DNA of 64,000 nucleotides from Pseudarthrobacter sp. L1SW (lineage in GTDB: Bacteria > Actinomycetota > Actinomycetes > Actinomycetales > Micrococcaceae): NCBI RefSeq assembly GCF_020809045.1, contig NZ_CP078079.1, forward strand, positions 1,984,001 to 2,048,000, in the 5' to 3' direction. Made by a program: the position numbers and the translations under genes. Under the pieces are notes generated by a model that worked only from the letters and a program-made list of their open reading frames with translations, did no database searches and was not told the DNA's origin. This document shows, in pieces, positions 55,065 through 63,737 of this stretch (positions within the stretch are counted from its first letter, which is position 1; every line of letters begins with the position of its first letter).

Positions 55065-55337
55065 GTGGGAAGACTCTTTGATGGCCCTTGGCCCATCGTA
55101 ATCATCATCGTTGTTGCTCTGCTCCTCTTTGCCGCGCCCAAACTTCCGGCCATGGCACGCAGCCTTGGCCAGTCCATGCGGATCATCAAATCCGAGGTCA
55201 AGGAAATGAAGAACGACGGCAAGACCGAATCCACTGACGCCTCAGGTCCGGTGGAAGGCACCATCGTCAACCACCCCAAGGCGAAGCCCGGTGAGCCGAC
55301 AGACGGCACTGACGTTCCGCCGTCGAACCGCGCCTGA
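55065..55337 (+). CDS. tatA: Sec-independent translocase subunit TatA
   Basis: The 90-residue protein has a short N-terminal membrane helix (PWPIVIIIVVALLLFAAPKL, residues 7-26), the conserved FG-region replacement LFAAPKLP, and an amphipathic helix (LGQSMRIIKSEVKEMK), then a polar tail. It forms the Tat pore with TatC. GTG at 55065 has GAAAGGA 6 bases upstream and gives the usual start; a TTG at 55044 would add seven residues. TatC follows after 6 bases. No tatB is in the cluster. Confidence 0.94.
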   Translation: MGRLFDGPWPIVIIIVVALLLFAAPKLPAMARSLGQSMRIIKSEVKEMKNDGKTESTDASGPVEGTIVNHPKAKPGEPTDGTDVPPSNRA

Positions 55338-55343
55338 CCCAAA

Positions 55344-56180
55344 GTGGCACTGTCGCGGGCCCGTAAAGCCAACCCCGAGGGGCGGATGGCTCTTTGGGAC
55401 CACCTCAAAGAGCTGAAAAACCGGCTGATCAAGTCGGCTATCGGCGTCGTCATTGGCGGCATCGGGGGCTGGATACTTTACGATCCGCTGCTGAAGGCGT
55501 TGGCCGAGCCGGTCAACCGCATCTCAGAGCAAACCGGCGGGCTCTCGGCTATCAACTTCGGCAGCATTGCGTCTCCGTTCGATTTCAAGCTGCAAATGTC
55601 GCTCCTCATCGGCGTGGTCATTTCCAGCCCCATCTGGATCTACCAGCTCTGGGCGTTTATCACGCCCGGCCTGACCTCCAAGGAACGCCGCTACACACTG
55701 GGGTACATGGCGGCAGCCGTCCCGTTGTTCCTGGCCGGCATCTGGGCCGGCTGGCTTGTTGTGCCGCAGGTGGTCCACGCCCTGACGCAGTTCACCCCGG
55801 AGGGGTCCTCGAGCGTCATCGACGCCCGCACCTACATCGAGTTCGTGACCCGGATGGTCCTGGTCCTGGGCCTTGCCTTCCTGGTTCCCGTGGTGCTTGT
55901 AGGCATCAACATGGCCGGCATCATCTCCGGCCGCACCATCCTTAAAGCCTGGCGCATAACGGTGTTTCTGGTGTTCGTCCTGGCGGCCATCGCCGCTCCC
56001 GGAGCGGACGCCATCTCGATGTTCATGCTGGCCGGTCCGCTGCTGGTGCTTTTCTTTGCCGCGATCGGCATCTGCCTGATGAACGACAAGCGCCGCGAAC
56101 GCAGGACAGCCAAACGGGCAGCTGAAACCGAAGCCACGGCAGACATCGCCACCCCCGGCAGTGAGCTCAAGAACCTCTGA
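55344..56180 (+). CDS. tatC: Sec-independent translocase subunit TatC
   Basis: The 278-residue receptor of the twin-arginine pathway has six membrane segments. Conserved parts are MALWDHLKELKNRLIKSA (about 15-32, twin-Arg binding), PIWIYQLWAFITPGLTSKER (about 93-112) and FVTRMVLVLGLAFLVPVVLV (about 170-189). GTG at 55344. tatA-tatC-helY after pafBC is the same order as in mycobacteria. Confidence 0.96.
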   Translation: MALSRARKANPEGRMALWDHLKELKNRLIKSAIGVVIGGIGGWILYDPLLKALAEPVNRISEQTGGLSAINFGSIASPFDFKLQMSLLIGVVISSPIWIYQLWAFITPGLTSKERRYTLGYMAAAVPLFLAGIWAGWLVVPQVVHALTQFTPEGSSSVIDARTYIEFVTRMVLVLGLAFLVPVVLVGINMAGIISGRTILKAWRITVFLVFVLAAIAAPGADAISMFMLAGPLLVLFFAAIGICLMNDKRRERRTAKRAAETEATADIATPGSELKNL

Positions 56181-56200
56181 GCGCCCGTTAGGCTTGGGGT

Positions 56201-59134
56201 ATGTCCTCCAACACCGGGCCTTCGTCCATTGGACCGTTCCCTGCCGGGCCCAGCGAGCCTGAAGAGCTCTCTCCCGCCGAGCGGTACCGTGCCAGCGCCG
56301 AGCGCAGGGCCGAAGCGGCGACCTACCTCGGAGCCTTCGTCCGCACCCTCGACTTCGAACTGGACGACTTCCAGCGGCAGTCATGCCGCTCCCTCCAGGA
56401 GGGCAGGGGAGTGCTGGTGGCGGCACCCACCGGTGCCGGCAAGACCATCGTCGGTGAATTCGCCATCTACCTGGCGCTGCAGCGGGGCCTGAAGGCGTTC
56501 TACACCACCCCCATCAAAGCCCTCAGCAACCAGAAGTTCACCGAACTCTCGGAAAAATACGGCGCCCAAAACGTTGGCCTGCTCACGGGCGACACCAGCA
56601 TCAATGGCGACGCCCCCGTCGTCGTGATGACCACAGAAGTCCTGCGGAACATGCTGTACGCGGATTCGGCAACGCTGGACGATCTTGGCTACGTGGTGAT
56701 GGACGAGGTGCACTACCTTGCCGACAGGTTCCGCGGTGCCGTCTGGGAGGAAGTGATCATCCACCTGCCCAGCGAGGTTCAGGTGGTCTCACTCAGCGCC
56801 ACCGTCTCGAACGCCGAGGAGTTTGGAGCCTGGCTGGATACTGTCCGCGGTGATACCGACATCATCGTCTCCGAGCACCGTCCGGTACCCCTCTGGCAGC
56901 ACGTGATGGTTGGCCGCCAGATCATGGACCTGTTCGCAGGCGAGGTCACCTTTGACGAAATTGCCCCGCCCGTGGACGACGGGGAGACGCAGCCGGTCTC
57001 GTCCGGGGACAGTGCCAGGGGGCGCGGCTTCGACGTCAATCCGGACCTCCTTACCGTGGCGCGCAGCGAGAGCCAGCAGAGCTTCCGGAGCCGCCAGGGC
57101 GGACCGGCCGGGCGCGGCCAACGCGGCCGGCGCGGCAACGAACGGCCCGGCCGGGGCAGCGACGAGCGGGGAGTCCGCCCCGCCAGCCGCCCGCAGGTCA
57201 TCGCAAGCCTTGACCGCATGGACCTGTTGCCGGCCATCACCTTCATCTTTTCCAGGGCCGGCTGCGACGCCGCCGTGGCCCAGTGCGTGGGCTCGGGGCT
57301 GTGGCTGACCACGGAGAAGGAGCAGCGGATCATTGCCCAGCGCGTGGACGAAGCGGGCCAGGATATCCCGCCGGACGACCTCGACATCCTGGGCTTCTGG
57401 ACCTGGCGTGACGGCCTGATCCGAGGCTTTGCCGCCCACCACGCCGGGATGCTGCCCACGTTCAAGGAAGTGGTGGAGAAGCTCTTTGCCGACGGCCTGG
57501 TCAAAGCCGTTTTCGCCACGGAGACCCTGGCCCTGGGCGTCAACATGCCTGCCCGCTCGGTGGTGCTGGAGAAGCTGGACAAGTTCAATGGTGAAGCCCA
57601 CGTGGACATCACCGCAGGGGAGTACACGCAGCTGACCGGCCGCGCAGGCCGCCGCGGCATCGATGTCGAAGGCCATGCCGTGGTGCTGTGGCAGCCAGGA
57701 ACGGACCCGACGGCGGTCGCTGGCCTGGCGTCCCGGCGCACCTACCCCCTGAACTCAAGCTTCCGGCCCACGTACAACATGAGCATCAACCTTCTGGCCC
57801 AGTTCGGCCGTGCCAGGGCGCGCGAAATCCTTGAATCCTCCTTCGCCCAGTTCCAGGCTGACCGTTCCGTGGTCGGCCTGGCCAAGCAGGTGCGCAGCCG
57901 GGAGGAATCGCTGGCCGGATATGCCAAATCAATGACGTGCCATCTGGGCGATTTCACCGAGTACGCCCGGCTGCGGAGGGAACTCTCCGACGCCGAAAAC
58001 GCCGGCTCGCGCACCAAGTCCCGCGCCCGGAAATCGCTCAGCGACGATTCCCTCGCCCGCCTGCTGCCGGGGGACGTGGTAGACGTTCCCGGCGGCAGGG
58101 CGCCCGGTCCGGCCATCGTGCTCAGTTCGGACCACAGCAGCCGCGAGCCGCGGCCCGCCGTCCTGACGCTGGACAACCAGCTGCGGAGAATTGGAACCGA
58201 CGATCTTGAGGGCCCCATTGCGCCCGTGACCCGCATCCGCATTCCGAAGTCCTTTAACGCCAAGGTGCCCAAATCCCGCCGCGACCTTGCCTCCTCGGCC
58301 CGGAATGCGCTCCGCGAGAACCGGCCGCCTGCCCCGGGCAATAACCGGAACAACGACTTCGGCCTCGCAACGGCGCTGCCCAACCAGGAAAAGCGCATCG
58401 CCGACCTCCGCCGCGCCCTCCGGGCCCACCCGTGCCACGGCTGCAGCGAGCGGGAAGACCATGCACGCTGGTCCGAACGCTGGTGGAAGCTGCGGCGGGA
58501 AACGGACGGGCTGGTGCGCCAGATCCAGGGCCGCACCAACACCATCGCCAAGACCTTCGACCGCGTCTGCGACGTCCTGACCGCGTATGGGTACCTGGAG
58601 CCGGCTGCCGACGGCCGGCTGGGCATCAGTCCCGACGGCCAGCGGCTGCGGCGGATCTACGGGGAGAAGGACCTCCTCATTTCCCAGTCCCTGCGCCTGG
58701 GCGCCTTCGACGACCTGGACGCCGTGGAGGTAGCGGCCCTGGCCAGCGTGCTGGTGTACCAGGCCAAACGGGAGGACCGGGGGCTCCGGCCCCGGATGCC
58801 CAGCATCTCCCTGGAGACCTCGGTGGACATTGTCATCCGCGAATGGTCTGCCCTGGAAGACGTGGAGGAGGAGAACAAGCTTCCGCTGACCGGAGAACCC
58901 GAACTGGGCCTCGTCTGGCCTGTCTACAAGTGGGCCCGTGGCCGCCACCTGCAGGACGTCCTGAGCGGCACGGACCTGGCGGCCGGTGACTTTGTCCGCT
59001 GGGTCAAGCAGGTTATCGACCTCCTGGACCAGCTCGCCAAGATTCCAGGCCTGGATCCCCGCCTTGCCCGGCTCTGCGCCGAAGCCATCTCACTGATCCG
59101 CCGCGGCGTTGTGGCCTATTCCTCCGTACTCTGA
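56201..59134 (+). CDS. helY: Ski2-like DEAD/DEAH RNA helicase HelY
   Basis: The 977-residue SF2 helicase resembles Mtr4/Ski2 and mycobacterial HelY (Rv2092c). It has Walker A APTGAGKT (about 75-82), DEVHYLAD (about 167-174), SLSATVSN, and the C-terminal helicase motif YTQLTGRAGRRG (about 475-486). A basic Gly/Arg-rich insert lies near 300-330 (GRGQRGRRGNERPGRGS), and a DSHCT domain ends the protein. It probably unwinds structured RNA in decay or ribosome work. It is 21 bases after tatC. Confidence 0.93.
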   Translation: MSSNTGPSSIGPFPAGPSEPEELSPAERYRASAERRAEAATYLGAFVRTLDFELDDFQRQSCRSLQEGRGVLVAAPTGAGKTIVGEFAIYLALQRGLKAFYTTPIKALSNQKFTELSEKYGAQNVGLLTGDTSINGDAPVVVMTTEVLRNMLYADSATLDDLGYVVMDEVHYLADRFRGAVWEEVIIHLPSEVQVVSLSATVSNAEEFGAWLDTVRGDTDIIVSEHRPVPLWQHVMVGRQIMDLFAGEVTFDEIAPPVDDGETQPVSSGDSARGRGFDVNPDLLTVARSESQQSFRSRQGGPAGRGQRGRRGNERPGRGSDERGVRPASRPQVIASLDRMDLLPAITFIFSRAGCDAAVAQCVGSGLWLTTEKEQRIIAQRVDEAGQDIPPDDLDILGFWTWRDGLIRGFAAHHAGMLPTFKEVVEKLFADGLVKAVFATETLALGVNMPARSVVLEKLDKFNGEAHVDITAGEYTQLTGRAGRRGIDVEGHAVVLWQPGTDPTAVAGLASRRTYPLNSSFRPTYNMSINLLAQFGRARAREILESSFAQFQADRSVVGLAKQVRSREESLAGYAKSMTCHLGDFTEYARLRRELSDAENAGSRTKSRARKSLSDDSLARLLPGDVVDVPGGRAPGPAIVLSSDHSSREPRPAVLTLDNQLRRIGTDDLEGPIAPVTRIRIPKSFNAKVPKSRRDLASSARNALRENRPPAPGNNRNNDFGLATALPNQEKRIADLRRALRAHPCHGCSEREDHARWSERWWKLRRETDGLVRQIQGRTNTIAKTFDRVCDVLTAYGYLEPAADGRLGISPDGQRLRRIYGEKDLLISQSLRLGAFDDLDAVEVAALASVLVYQAKREDRGLRPRMPSISLETSVDIVIREWSALEDVEEENKLPLTGEPELGLVWPVYKWARGRHLQDVLSGTDLAAGDFVRWVKQVIDLLDQLAKIPGLDPRLARLCAEAISLIRRGVVAYSSVL

Positions 59135-59188
59135 CAAGCTTCGCCGGCCACCCGCCGGCCCATACCAACCCCAGGAGCACTGCCCCGC

Positions 59189-60844
59189 ATGTCCCACCCC
59201 GAACCGCTGCCCGCTACCCGAACGAAGACCGTCCTCTACCGGAACGGGTCCGTCTACACCGCCGCGGACCCGTTCGCCACGGCCATGGTGGTGGACGGCG
59301 GCACGGTCGCCTGGGTGGGGTCGGAACAGGCTGCCTCATCCATCGTGGACAGTTCCATGGAGGTCATCGATCTCCGGGGCGCCCTGGTGGCGCCGGGCTT
59401 TGTGGACTCCCACATCCACCTGACGGAGACCGGCATCGCGCTGGAGTCACTGCAGCTGGCCGGAGTCCGTTCGGCCAAGGAACTGCTGGACGCCGTGGCC
59501 GGCGTCCCCGGCAACGGTCCTGTCCTGGGCCACGGCTGGGACGAAACCACCTGGGTGGACGGGGCCCTGCCCACAGCCGAGGAACTGGAACGGGCTTCCG
59601 CCGGGCGCCTCGTGTACCTCTCCCGGGTGGACGTGCACTCAGCCCTGGTGTCCGGGTCCCTGGCCAGCGCGTCGGGCGTCCGGGAACTGGACGGGTTCGA
59701 CGGCGGCGCGACGGTCCGCAGGGAGGCGCACACGGCTGTCCGCCAGGCTACGCGCCGGCTGCCGCAGGACGAACTGCGGCGGCACCAGGGCCGCGCGTTG
59801 TCCGAAGCGGCAGCGAACGGCTATGTGGCAGTGGCAGAAATGGGCGCACCGCACATCGGCGGCGCAGAGGACCTGCGGCTTGCAGCCGAATGGAACAACA
59901 GCAGCCCGGAAAGCGCCGGAGTCCCTGAAGTCCTGCCCTACTGGGGGGAGCTGGCCACCTCCGAAGAGCATGCGCGCCGGCTCGTCGGCCAGTTCGGCTT
60001 TGGCGTACGGGGACTGGCCGGCGACCTCAACATCGACGGCTCCATCGGGTCACGGACGGCTGGCCTGAGGTCCGCATACACGGACGCTCCCGTCGAGCAG
60101 GGGAGCCTGTACCTGACGGTTGATGAAGCTGCCGCACACCTCGCCGCCTGCTCGCTTGCAGGGGTCCAGGGCGGGTTCCATGTTATCGGCGATGCCGGGC
60201 TGGATACTGCGCTGGCCGCCCTTGAGTTGGCTGCCCGTGAGGTGGGTGAGCAGCGCGTGCGCGCTGCCGGCCACCGCTTTGAACACGTGGAAATGGTTGA
60301 TGCAGCCGCCGTCGGGACCCTGGCCCGCTATGCGGTAACCGTCAGCGCGCAGCCGGCGTTCGACGCTGCCTGGGGCGGTCCCGGCGGGCTGTACGAGCAA
60401 AGGCTGGGGGAGCGGAGCCGGTCCATGAACCCGTTTGCCACGCTCTTCGCAGCCGGGGTTCCGGTGTGCTTCGGCAGCGACAGCCCCGTGACCCCGTTGC
60501 GGCCATGGTCCAGCGTCCGCGCCTGCCTGGAGCACAACAACCAGGACGAGCGGATCTCAGCCCGCGCCGCATTCCTGGGCCACACCAGGGCCGGCTGGCG
60601 GGCAGCTAAGCATTCGGACCCCATGGCAGGACAGCTAGTGCCGGGGGCTCCCGCGAGCTTCGCTGTGTGGGAGGTCGAGGAACTGATGGTCCAGGTGGCG
60701 GACGGCCGCGTCCAGTCCTGGAGCACCGATCCAAGGGCCCGGACACCGCTGCTGCCTGCCCTGGACACCGGCACTGACCCGGTGTGCCTGCAAACGGTCC
60801 GGAACGGCGTCGAACTTTTCGCTAGTCCCGCCCTCCGGTCTTGA
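59189..60844 (+). CDS. Amidohydrolase family protein (YtcJ-like)
   Basis: The 551-residue metal-dependent hydrolase has a composite beta domain and a TIM barrel. Metal ligands are visible in VAPGFVDSHIHLTETG (about 68-83). Later landmarks are GGFHVIGDAGLDTAL, HRFEHVEMVDAAAV and CFGSDSPVTPLRPW (about 429-442). YtcJ-type enzymes are related to formamide amidohydrolases and are mostly uncharacterised. ATG at 59189 follows AGGAGC. The stop overlaps the -35 box of the next gene. Confidence 0.9.
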   Translation: MSHPEPLPATRTKTVLYRNGSVYTAADPFATAMVVDGGTVAWVGSEQAASSIVDSSMEVIDLRGALVAPGFVDSHIHLTETGIALESLQLAGVRSAKELLDAVAGVPGNGPVLGHGWDETTWVDGALPTAEELERASAGRLVYLSRVDVHSALVSGSLASASGVRELDGFDGGATVRREAHTAVRQATRRLPQDELRRHQGRALSEAAANGYVAVAEMGAPHIGGAEDLRLAAEWNNSSPESAGVPEVLPYWGELATSEEHARRLVGQFGFGVRGLAGDLNIDGSIGSRTAGLRSAYTDAPVEQGSLYLTVDEAAAHLAACSLAGVQGGFHVIGDAGLDTALAALELAAREVGEQRVRAAGHRFEHVEMVDAAAVGTLARYAVTVSAQPAFDAAWGGPGGLYEQRLGERSRSMNPFATLFAAGVPVCFGSDSPVTPLRPWSSVRACLEHNNQDERISARAAFLGHTRAGWRAAKHSDPMAGQLVPGAPASFAVWEVEELMVQVADGRVQSWSTDPRARTPLLPALDTGTDPVCLQTVRNGVELFASPALRS

Positions 60845-60867
60845 CCAGGCGCCCGCCACACTATAAT
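60841..60867 (+). promoter_or_regulatory. Promoter of the mannose synthase gene
   Basis: TTGACC (60841-60846) and a perfect TATAAT (60862-60867) are 15 bases apart, slightly short of the ideal 17. The -35 box includes the TGA stop of the amidohydrolase gene. The ATG/GTG of the next gene is 71 bases beyond the -10. Confidence 0.65.
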
Positions 60868-60937
60868 TGGTAGTTGCGCCTGCCGGAGCTCTCATTGCGG
60901 CCGGCGCTCTGACCGTTTCCCCCAGGAAAGGCCCTTT

Positions 60938-61684
60938 GTGCGCGTCCTCACGATCATTCCCACCTACAACGAGCTGGAATCGCTGCCCAAGACCCTCCAG
61001 CGGCTTCGCGCGGCGGTCCCGGCGTCCGACGTTTTGGTGGTGGATGACAACAGCCCTGACGGCACCGGCCAGCTCGCGGACCGTTTCGCTGCCGAGGACA
61101 GCCAGGTGCACGTCCTGCACCGCAAGGGCAAGGAGGGCCTGGGCGCCGCGTACATTGCCGGCTTCCGGTGGGGGCTGGACGCAGGCTATGACGTCCTGGT
61201 TGAAATGGACGCTGACGGTTCCCACCAGCCAGAGCAGCTTCCCCAGCTCCTGGAAGCCGTCGAGCAGGGCGCCGACCTGGCCATGGGCTCCCGGTGGGTT
61301 CCCGGCGGCAGCGTGGTCAACTGGCCCCTCTACCGCCAGGCCATTTCGAGGGTGGGAAGCACCTACGCCCGGCTCATGCTGGGTTTGAAGATCAAGGACG
61401 TCACGGGCGGTTACCGTGCGTTCCGCAGGACAACCCTGGAAAAGCTGAACCTGGACCAGGTGGACTCGGTCGGCTACGGCTTCCAGGTGGACCTCGCCTT
61501 CCGCGTGGCGCGCATGGGCCTCCGCATCGAGGAACGTCCCATTACTTTCGTGGAGCGGGAACTCGGTGCCTCCAAGATGAGCGGCAACATCGTGCTCGAA
61601 GCCATGGTCAACGTCACCAAATGGGGCCTGCAGGCCCGCTGGAACACCCTGACCCGCAGGAAAGCAGCTGCGCAGCAGCCGTAA
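60938..61684 (+). CDS. Polyprenol monophosphomannose synthase
   Basis: The 248-residue GT2 enzyme transfers mannose from GDP-mannose to polyprenyl phosphate, giving the donor for lipomannan and protein O-mannosylation. It begins VRVLTIIPTYNELESLPKTL. It has VVDDNSPDGTGQLAD (about 33-47) and the DxD region EMDADGSHQPEQL (about 89-101). It lacks membrane segments and so corresponds to the catalytic domain of mycobacterial Ppm1 alone. GTG at 60938. Its terminator has been split by an insertion sequence. Confidence 0.92.
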   Translation: MRVLTIIPTYNELESLPKTLQRLRAAVPASDVLVVDDNSPDGTGQLADRFAAEDSQVHVLHRKGKEGLGAAYIAGFRWGLDAGYDVLVEMDADGSHQPEQLPQLLEAVEQGADLAMGSRWVPGGSVVNWPLYRQAISRVGSTYARLMLGLKIKDVTGGYRAFRRTTLEKLNLDQVDSVGYGFQVDLAFRVARMGLRIEERPITFVERELGASKMSGNIVLEAMVNVTKWGLQARWNTLTRRKAAAQQP

Positions 61685-61720
61685 CCGCTGGACACGGTGC
61701 TGAAGAAACTGGATTAACAG

Positions 61721-61746
61721 GAAGGGGCCTGTCCCTGCACCGAGTG
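61721..61746. terminator. Left arm of a terminator hairpin split by an IS
   Basis: Bases 61721-61740 (starting GAAGGGGCCTG) are the exact inverted complement of 63186-63205. With the IS and one GTG target copy removed they form a perfect 20-bp stem with loop CGA. The arm is 36 bases past the mannose synthase stop. Confidence 0.85.
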
Positions 61747-61772
61747 TGAACTGGTCCCCGAAAGCTGGACTG
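61747..61772. repeat. Terminal inverted repeat of the IS, orfB side
   Basis: It begins TGAACTGGTCCCCGAAAGC and matches the other end except at positions 8, 15 and 19. Confidence 0.88.
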
Positions 61773-61785
61773 GCTAAGTAAGAGC

Positions 61786-62640
61786 CTAAGCCGCAAGGGC
61801 CTGAGCACGGTATTGCACCGGGCTCAGGCCCTTGAGCTTTGTTGAGATCCGGTCGTTGTTGTACCAGCGGATGTACTCGTGCAGTGCCGTGGTGAGTGCG
61901 TCGGTGTTGAGGAACCGGACACGGTGGAATAGCTCTTCTTTGAGGTGTCCGAAGAAGTTCTCCATTACGGCGTTGTCGTAGCAGTTGGCTTTGCGGGACA
62001 TCGATTGGATGGCGCCGGCGCTCTTCAGGAGAGTTCGCCAGGAAGCGTGCTGGTACTGAAAGCCTTGGTCCGAATGCACCAGCGGCTGCTGGCCATGATC
62101 GAGTCTGCTGAGGGCCTCGCGCAGCGAAGTGTTGGTGAGCTCCAGGTTCGGGGACGAGCTGATGGTGTGGGAAATGATTTGTCGGTCGAAAAGGTCCATG
62201 ACCGGTGAGAGGTAAAGTTTCCGGTCCCCGACCCGAAACTCGGTTACATCTGTCACCCATTTCCTGTTGGGGCCATCGGCCTCAAACTTCCGATTGAGTA
62301 TGTTCGGGGCAACCTTCCCCTGGTCACCCTTGTAGGAGCTGTAACGCTTCTTTCGCCGGACTTTGCAGACGAGACGCATCGCATGCATGAGTTTCAGCAC
62401 GGTCTTCTTGGCGATCGTCCATCCTTGCTTGACCAGCTCTGCATGGATCCGCCTGTGCCCGTACCGGCCATGGTTCTTCTCGAAAATGTCGATGACCTTG
62501 GCCTTAATCGCCTCCATGGGGTCGGGAGCTTGGAGACGGGCCTGATGGTAGAAGAATGTGGACCTGGCAAGACCTGTGACCTGAAGCAGTGCCGAGAGGG
62601 AAAAGTCAGCCTTGAGAGCGATGAGGGCTTGAACCTTCAC
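61786..62640 (-). CDS. IS3-family transposase OrfB, DDE domain
   Basis: The 284-residue protein has an N-terminal HTH_21 region (GRYGHRRIHAELVKQGW, about 58-74) and an rve integrase core. The catalytic residues are Asp in VTDVTEFRVG, Asp in VHSDQGFQYQ and Glu in AVMENFFGHLKEE. The GTG start overlaps the orfA stop (GTGA), but in this family the active transposase is usually an OrfAB fusion made by -1 frameshifting. The frame is also open upstream of GTG as far as a slippery heptamer. Confidence 0.95.
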   Translation of the reverse strand: MKVQALIALKADFSLSALLQVTGLARSTFFYHQARLQAPDPMEAIKAKVIDIFEKNHGRYGHRRIHAELVKQGWTIAKKTVLKLMHAMRLVCKVRRKKRYSSYKGDQGKVAPNILNRKFEADGPNRKWVTDVTEFRVGDRKLYLSPVMDLFDRQIISHTISSSPNLELTNTSLREALSRLDHGQQPLVHSDQGFQYQHASWRTLLKSAGAIQSMSRKANCYDNAVMENFFGHLKEELFHRVRFLNTDALTTALHEYIRWYNNDRISTKLKGLSPVQYRAQALAA

Positions 62641-63125
62641 CGTCGTTCCTGCGCCCTCAAGGCCCGCAATTTTCCCAGGTAAGCCACCTCGGCCCGCAAA
62701 CGCTCGTTTTCCCGCCGGAGTCGTTCCAGTTCCGATAGCTCCACTGGTGGCGGGCCGCCGGTCTTACTGGGTCGGCCTTTTGCTTTCGGGCGCAGGGCGT
62801 CCGCCCCCTCCCGGCGATATGCGCGAGCCCACGTTTCCAGAAGTTTGGGTGATGACAGGCCAGCTTCTGAAGCGAGATCTTGCGCAGTCTCGCCTGCAGC
62901 GAAGCGTTTGACCAGACCGAGCTTGAATTCAAACGAGTATGCGCGTTTTGTCGGCTTAGTCATCAACGCTCCCCGGCCATGGATCTTCCACCGCAGATAA
63001 AGACGACGGACCGGCGAGCGGGCGACGCCCAGCAAGTTGGCCGTCGCCGTATCGGCAACGCCCTTCTCAAACCACGTTACAACGACCTCGCGCTGATCCT
63101 CCGATAACGAACTAGACGCACGCAT
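62637..63125 (-). CDS. IS3-family transposase OrfA, HTH protein
   Basis: The 162-residue DNA-binding protein has two HTH units (ADTATANLLGVARSPVRRLY at about 24-43; AQDLASEAGLSSPKLLETW at about 81-99) and a C-terminal leucine-zipper-like coiled coil (ELERLRRENERLRAEVAYLG). The long double-HTH form is that of the IS150 subgroup. It binds the terminal repeats and dimerises with OrfAB. The ATG/start lies 60 bases inside the right repeat. Confidence 0.93.
   Translation of the reverse strand: MRASSSLSEDQREVVVTWFEKGVADTATANLLGVARSPVRRLYLRWKIHGRGALMTKPTKRAYSFEFKLGLVKRFAAGETAQDLASEAGLSSPKLLETWARAYRREGADALRPKAKGRPSKTGGPPPVELSELERLRRENERLRAEVAYLGKLRALRAQERR
62670..62676 (-). other. Candidate -1 frameshift heptamer
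   Basis: Read in the orfA frame, G_GGA_AAA fits the X_XXY_YYZ slippery rule. The -1 frame stays open from there into orfB with no stop. It lies 11 codons before the orfA stop. Confidence 0.5.
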
Positions 63126-63159
63126 AAAACTGCTCCCCGGGAGTCGGAACTGAATTTCT

Positions 63160-63185
63160 CAGTCCAACTTCCGGGGAGCAGTTCA
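63160..63185. repeat. Terminal inverted repeat of the IS, orfA side
   Basis: Its complement reads TGAACTGCTCCCCGGAAG at the outer end. It is followed by the GTG target copy. Confidence 0.88.
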
Positions 63186-63205
63186 GTGCAGGGACAGGCC
63201 CCTTC
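63186..63205. terminator. Right arm of the split terminator hairpin
   Basis: It is the exact inverted complement of 61721-61740 and lies 26 bases from the rbpA stop. Originally it would have terminated transcription from both sides. Confidence 0.85.
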
Positions 63206-63231
63206 GAGTTAAGGCCTTGGGCTGGAGTCCG

Positions 63232-63579
63232 TTAGGCGGAGCGCCGTTCTCCGCGGCGTTCGCGCAGGATAGTCAGCCGGTCTTCGAGGATCTGCTCCAG
63301 CTCGGGGAGCGAGCGGCGTTCCAGGAGCATGTCCCAGTGCGTACGGACCGCTTTGTCGTTGCTGGTATCGGGACGTTCGCCATCAACCAGGAGGGCTTCC
63401 TTGCCGGTCTTCGAAACCCAGACCGGGGGGATTTCCGCTTCCGAGGAGAACGTAACGAAGACCTGCTCGCCGTCTTCGCACCGGTACTCGACACGCTGGC
63501 GCGGAGCCGGCTCGACTCCGGACTCGGTCTCCATGCTCTGCGCGCCAAGGCGCATGCCCCGCAGGCTGCGATCGCTCAT
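63232..63579 (-). CDS. rbpA: RNA polymerase-binding protein RbpA
   Basis: The 115-residue actinobacterial transcription factor binds sigma A-type factors and RNA polymerase and stabilises open promoter complexes. It has the N-terminal tail SDRSLRGMRLGAQSMETE (about 2-19), the core domain with RVEYRCEDGEQVFVTFSSEA (about 29-48), then VWVSKTGKEALLVDGE, and the sigma-interaction helix (RTHWDMLLERRSLPELEQIL). ATG at 63579 has AGGGAGA upstream. Its downstream terminator is split by the IS, whose genes run in the same direction. Confidence 0.95.
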   Translation of the reverse strand: MSDRSLRGMRLGAQSMETESGVEPAPRQRVEYRCEDGEQVFVTFSSEAEIPPVWVSKTGKEALLVDGERPDTSNDKAVRTHWDMLLERRSLPELEQILEDRLTILRERRGERRSA

Positions 63580-63737
63580 GATTTCTCCCTCTGGTCGGTT
63601 CGCGGTGTACAACACCGCGCCAGCCGGCGGTGACAAGCACTGCCGGACTACTGTGTGCTCTGTGCTGCATCTTTAGATTCAACGCATCGCGAAGCTTTGT
63701 TGTTCCAGCGGATCTGCTCCAGCCGGACAAATACACA

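Larger units (their letters stand above)
61747..63185 (-). mobile_element. Intact IS3-family insertion sequence (IS150-like)
   Basis: The 1439-bp element has 26-bp terminal inverted repeats (61747-61772 and 63160-63185, 23 of 26 matching, both ends TGAACTG). A 3-bp target duplication GTG stands at 61744-61746 and 63186-63188. It carries intact orfA and orfB in overlapping frames. IS3 family is assigned from the two-frame layout and the DDE integrase domain. The intact frames and perfect duplication suggest recent insertion. Confidence 0.93.

Noticed and set aside
60635-62260. 541-codon minus-strand frame across the amidohydrolase, mannose synthase and IS
   Set aside because: It spans three well-supported genes on other frames and has no recognisable domain.
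61721-63205. Twenty-base perfect inverted repeats outside the IS taken as the IS ends
   Set aside because: The flanks show no target duplication, and the inner TGAACTG repeats have a clean GTG duplication. The outer pair is better explained as a split terminator.
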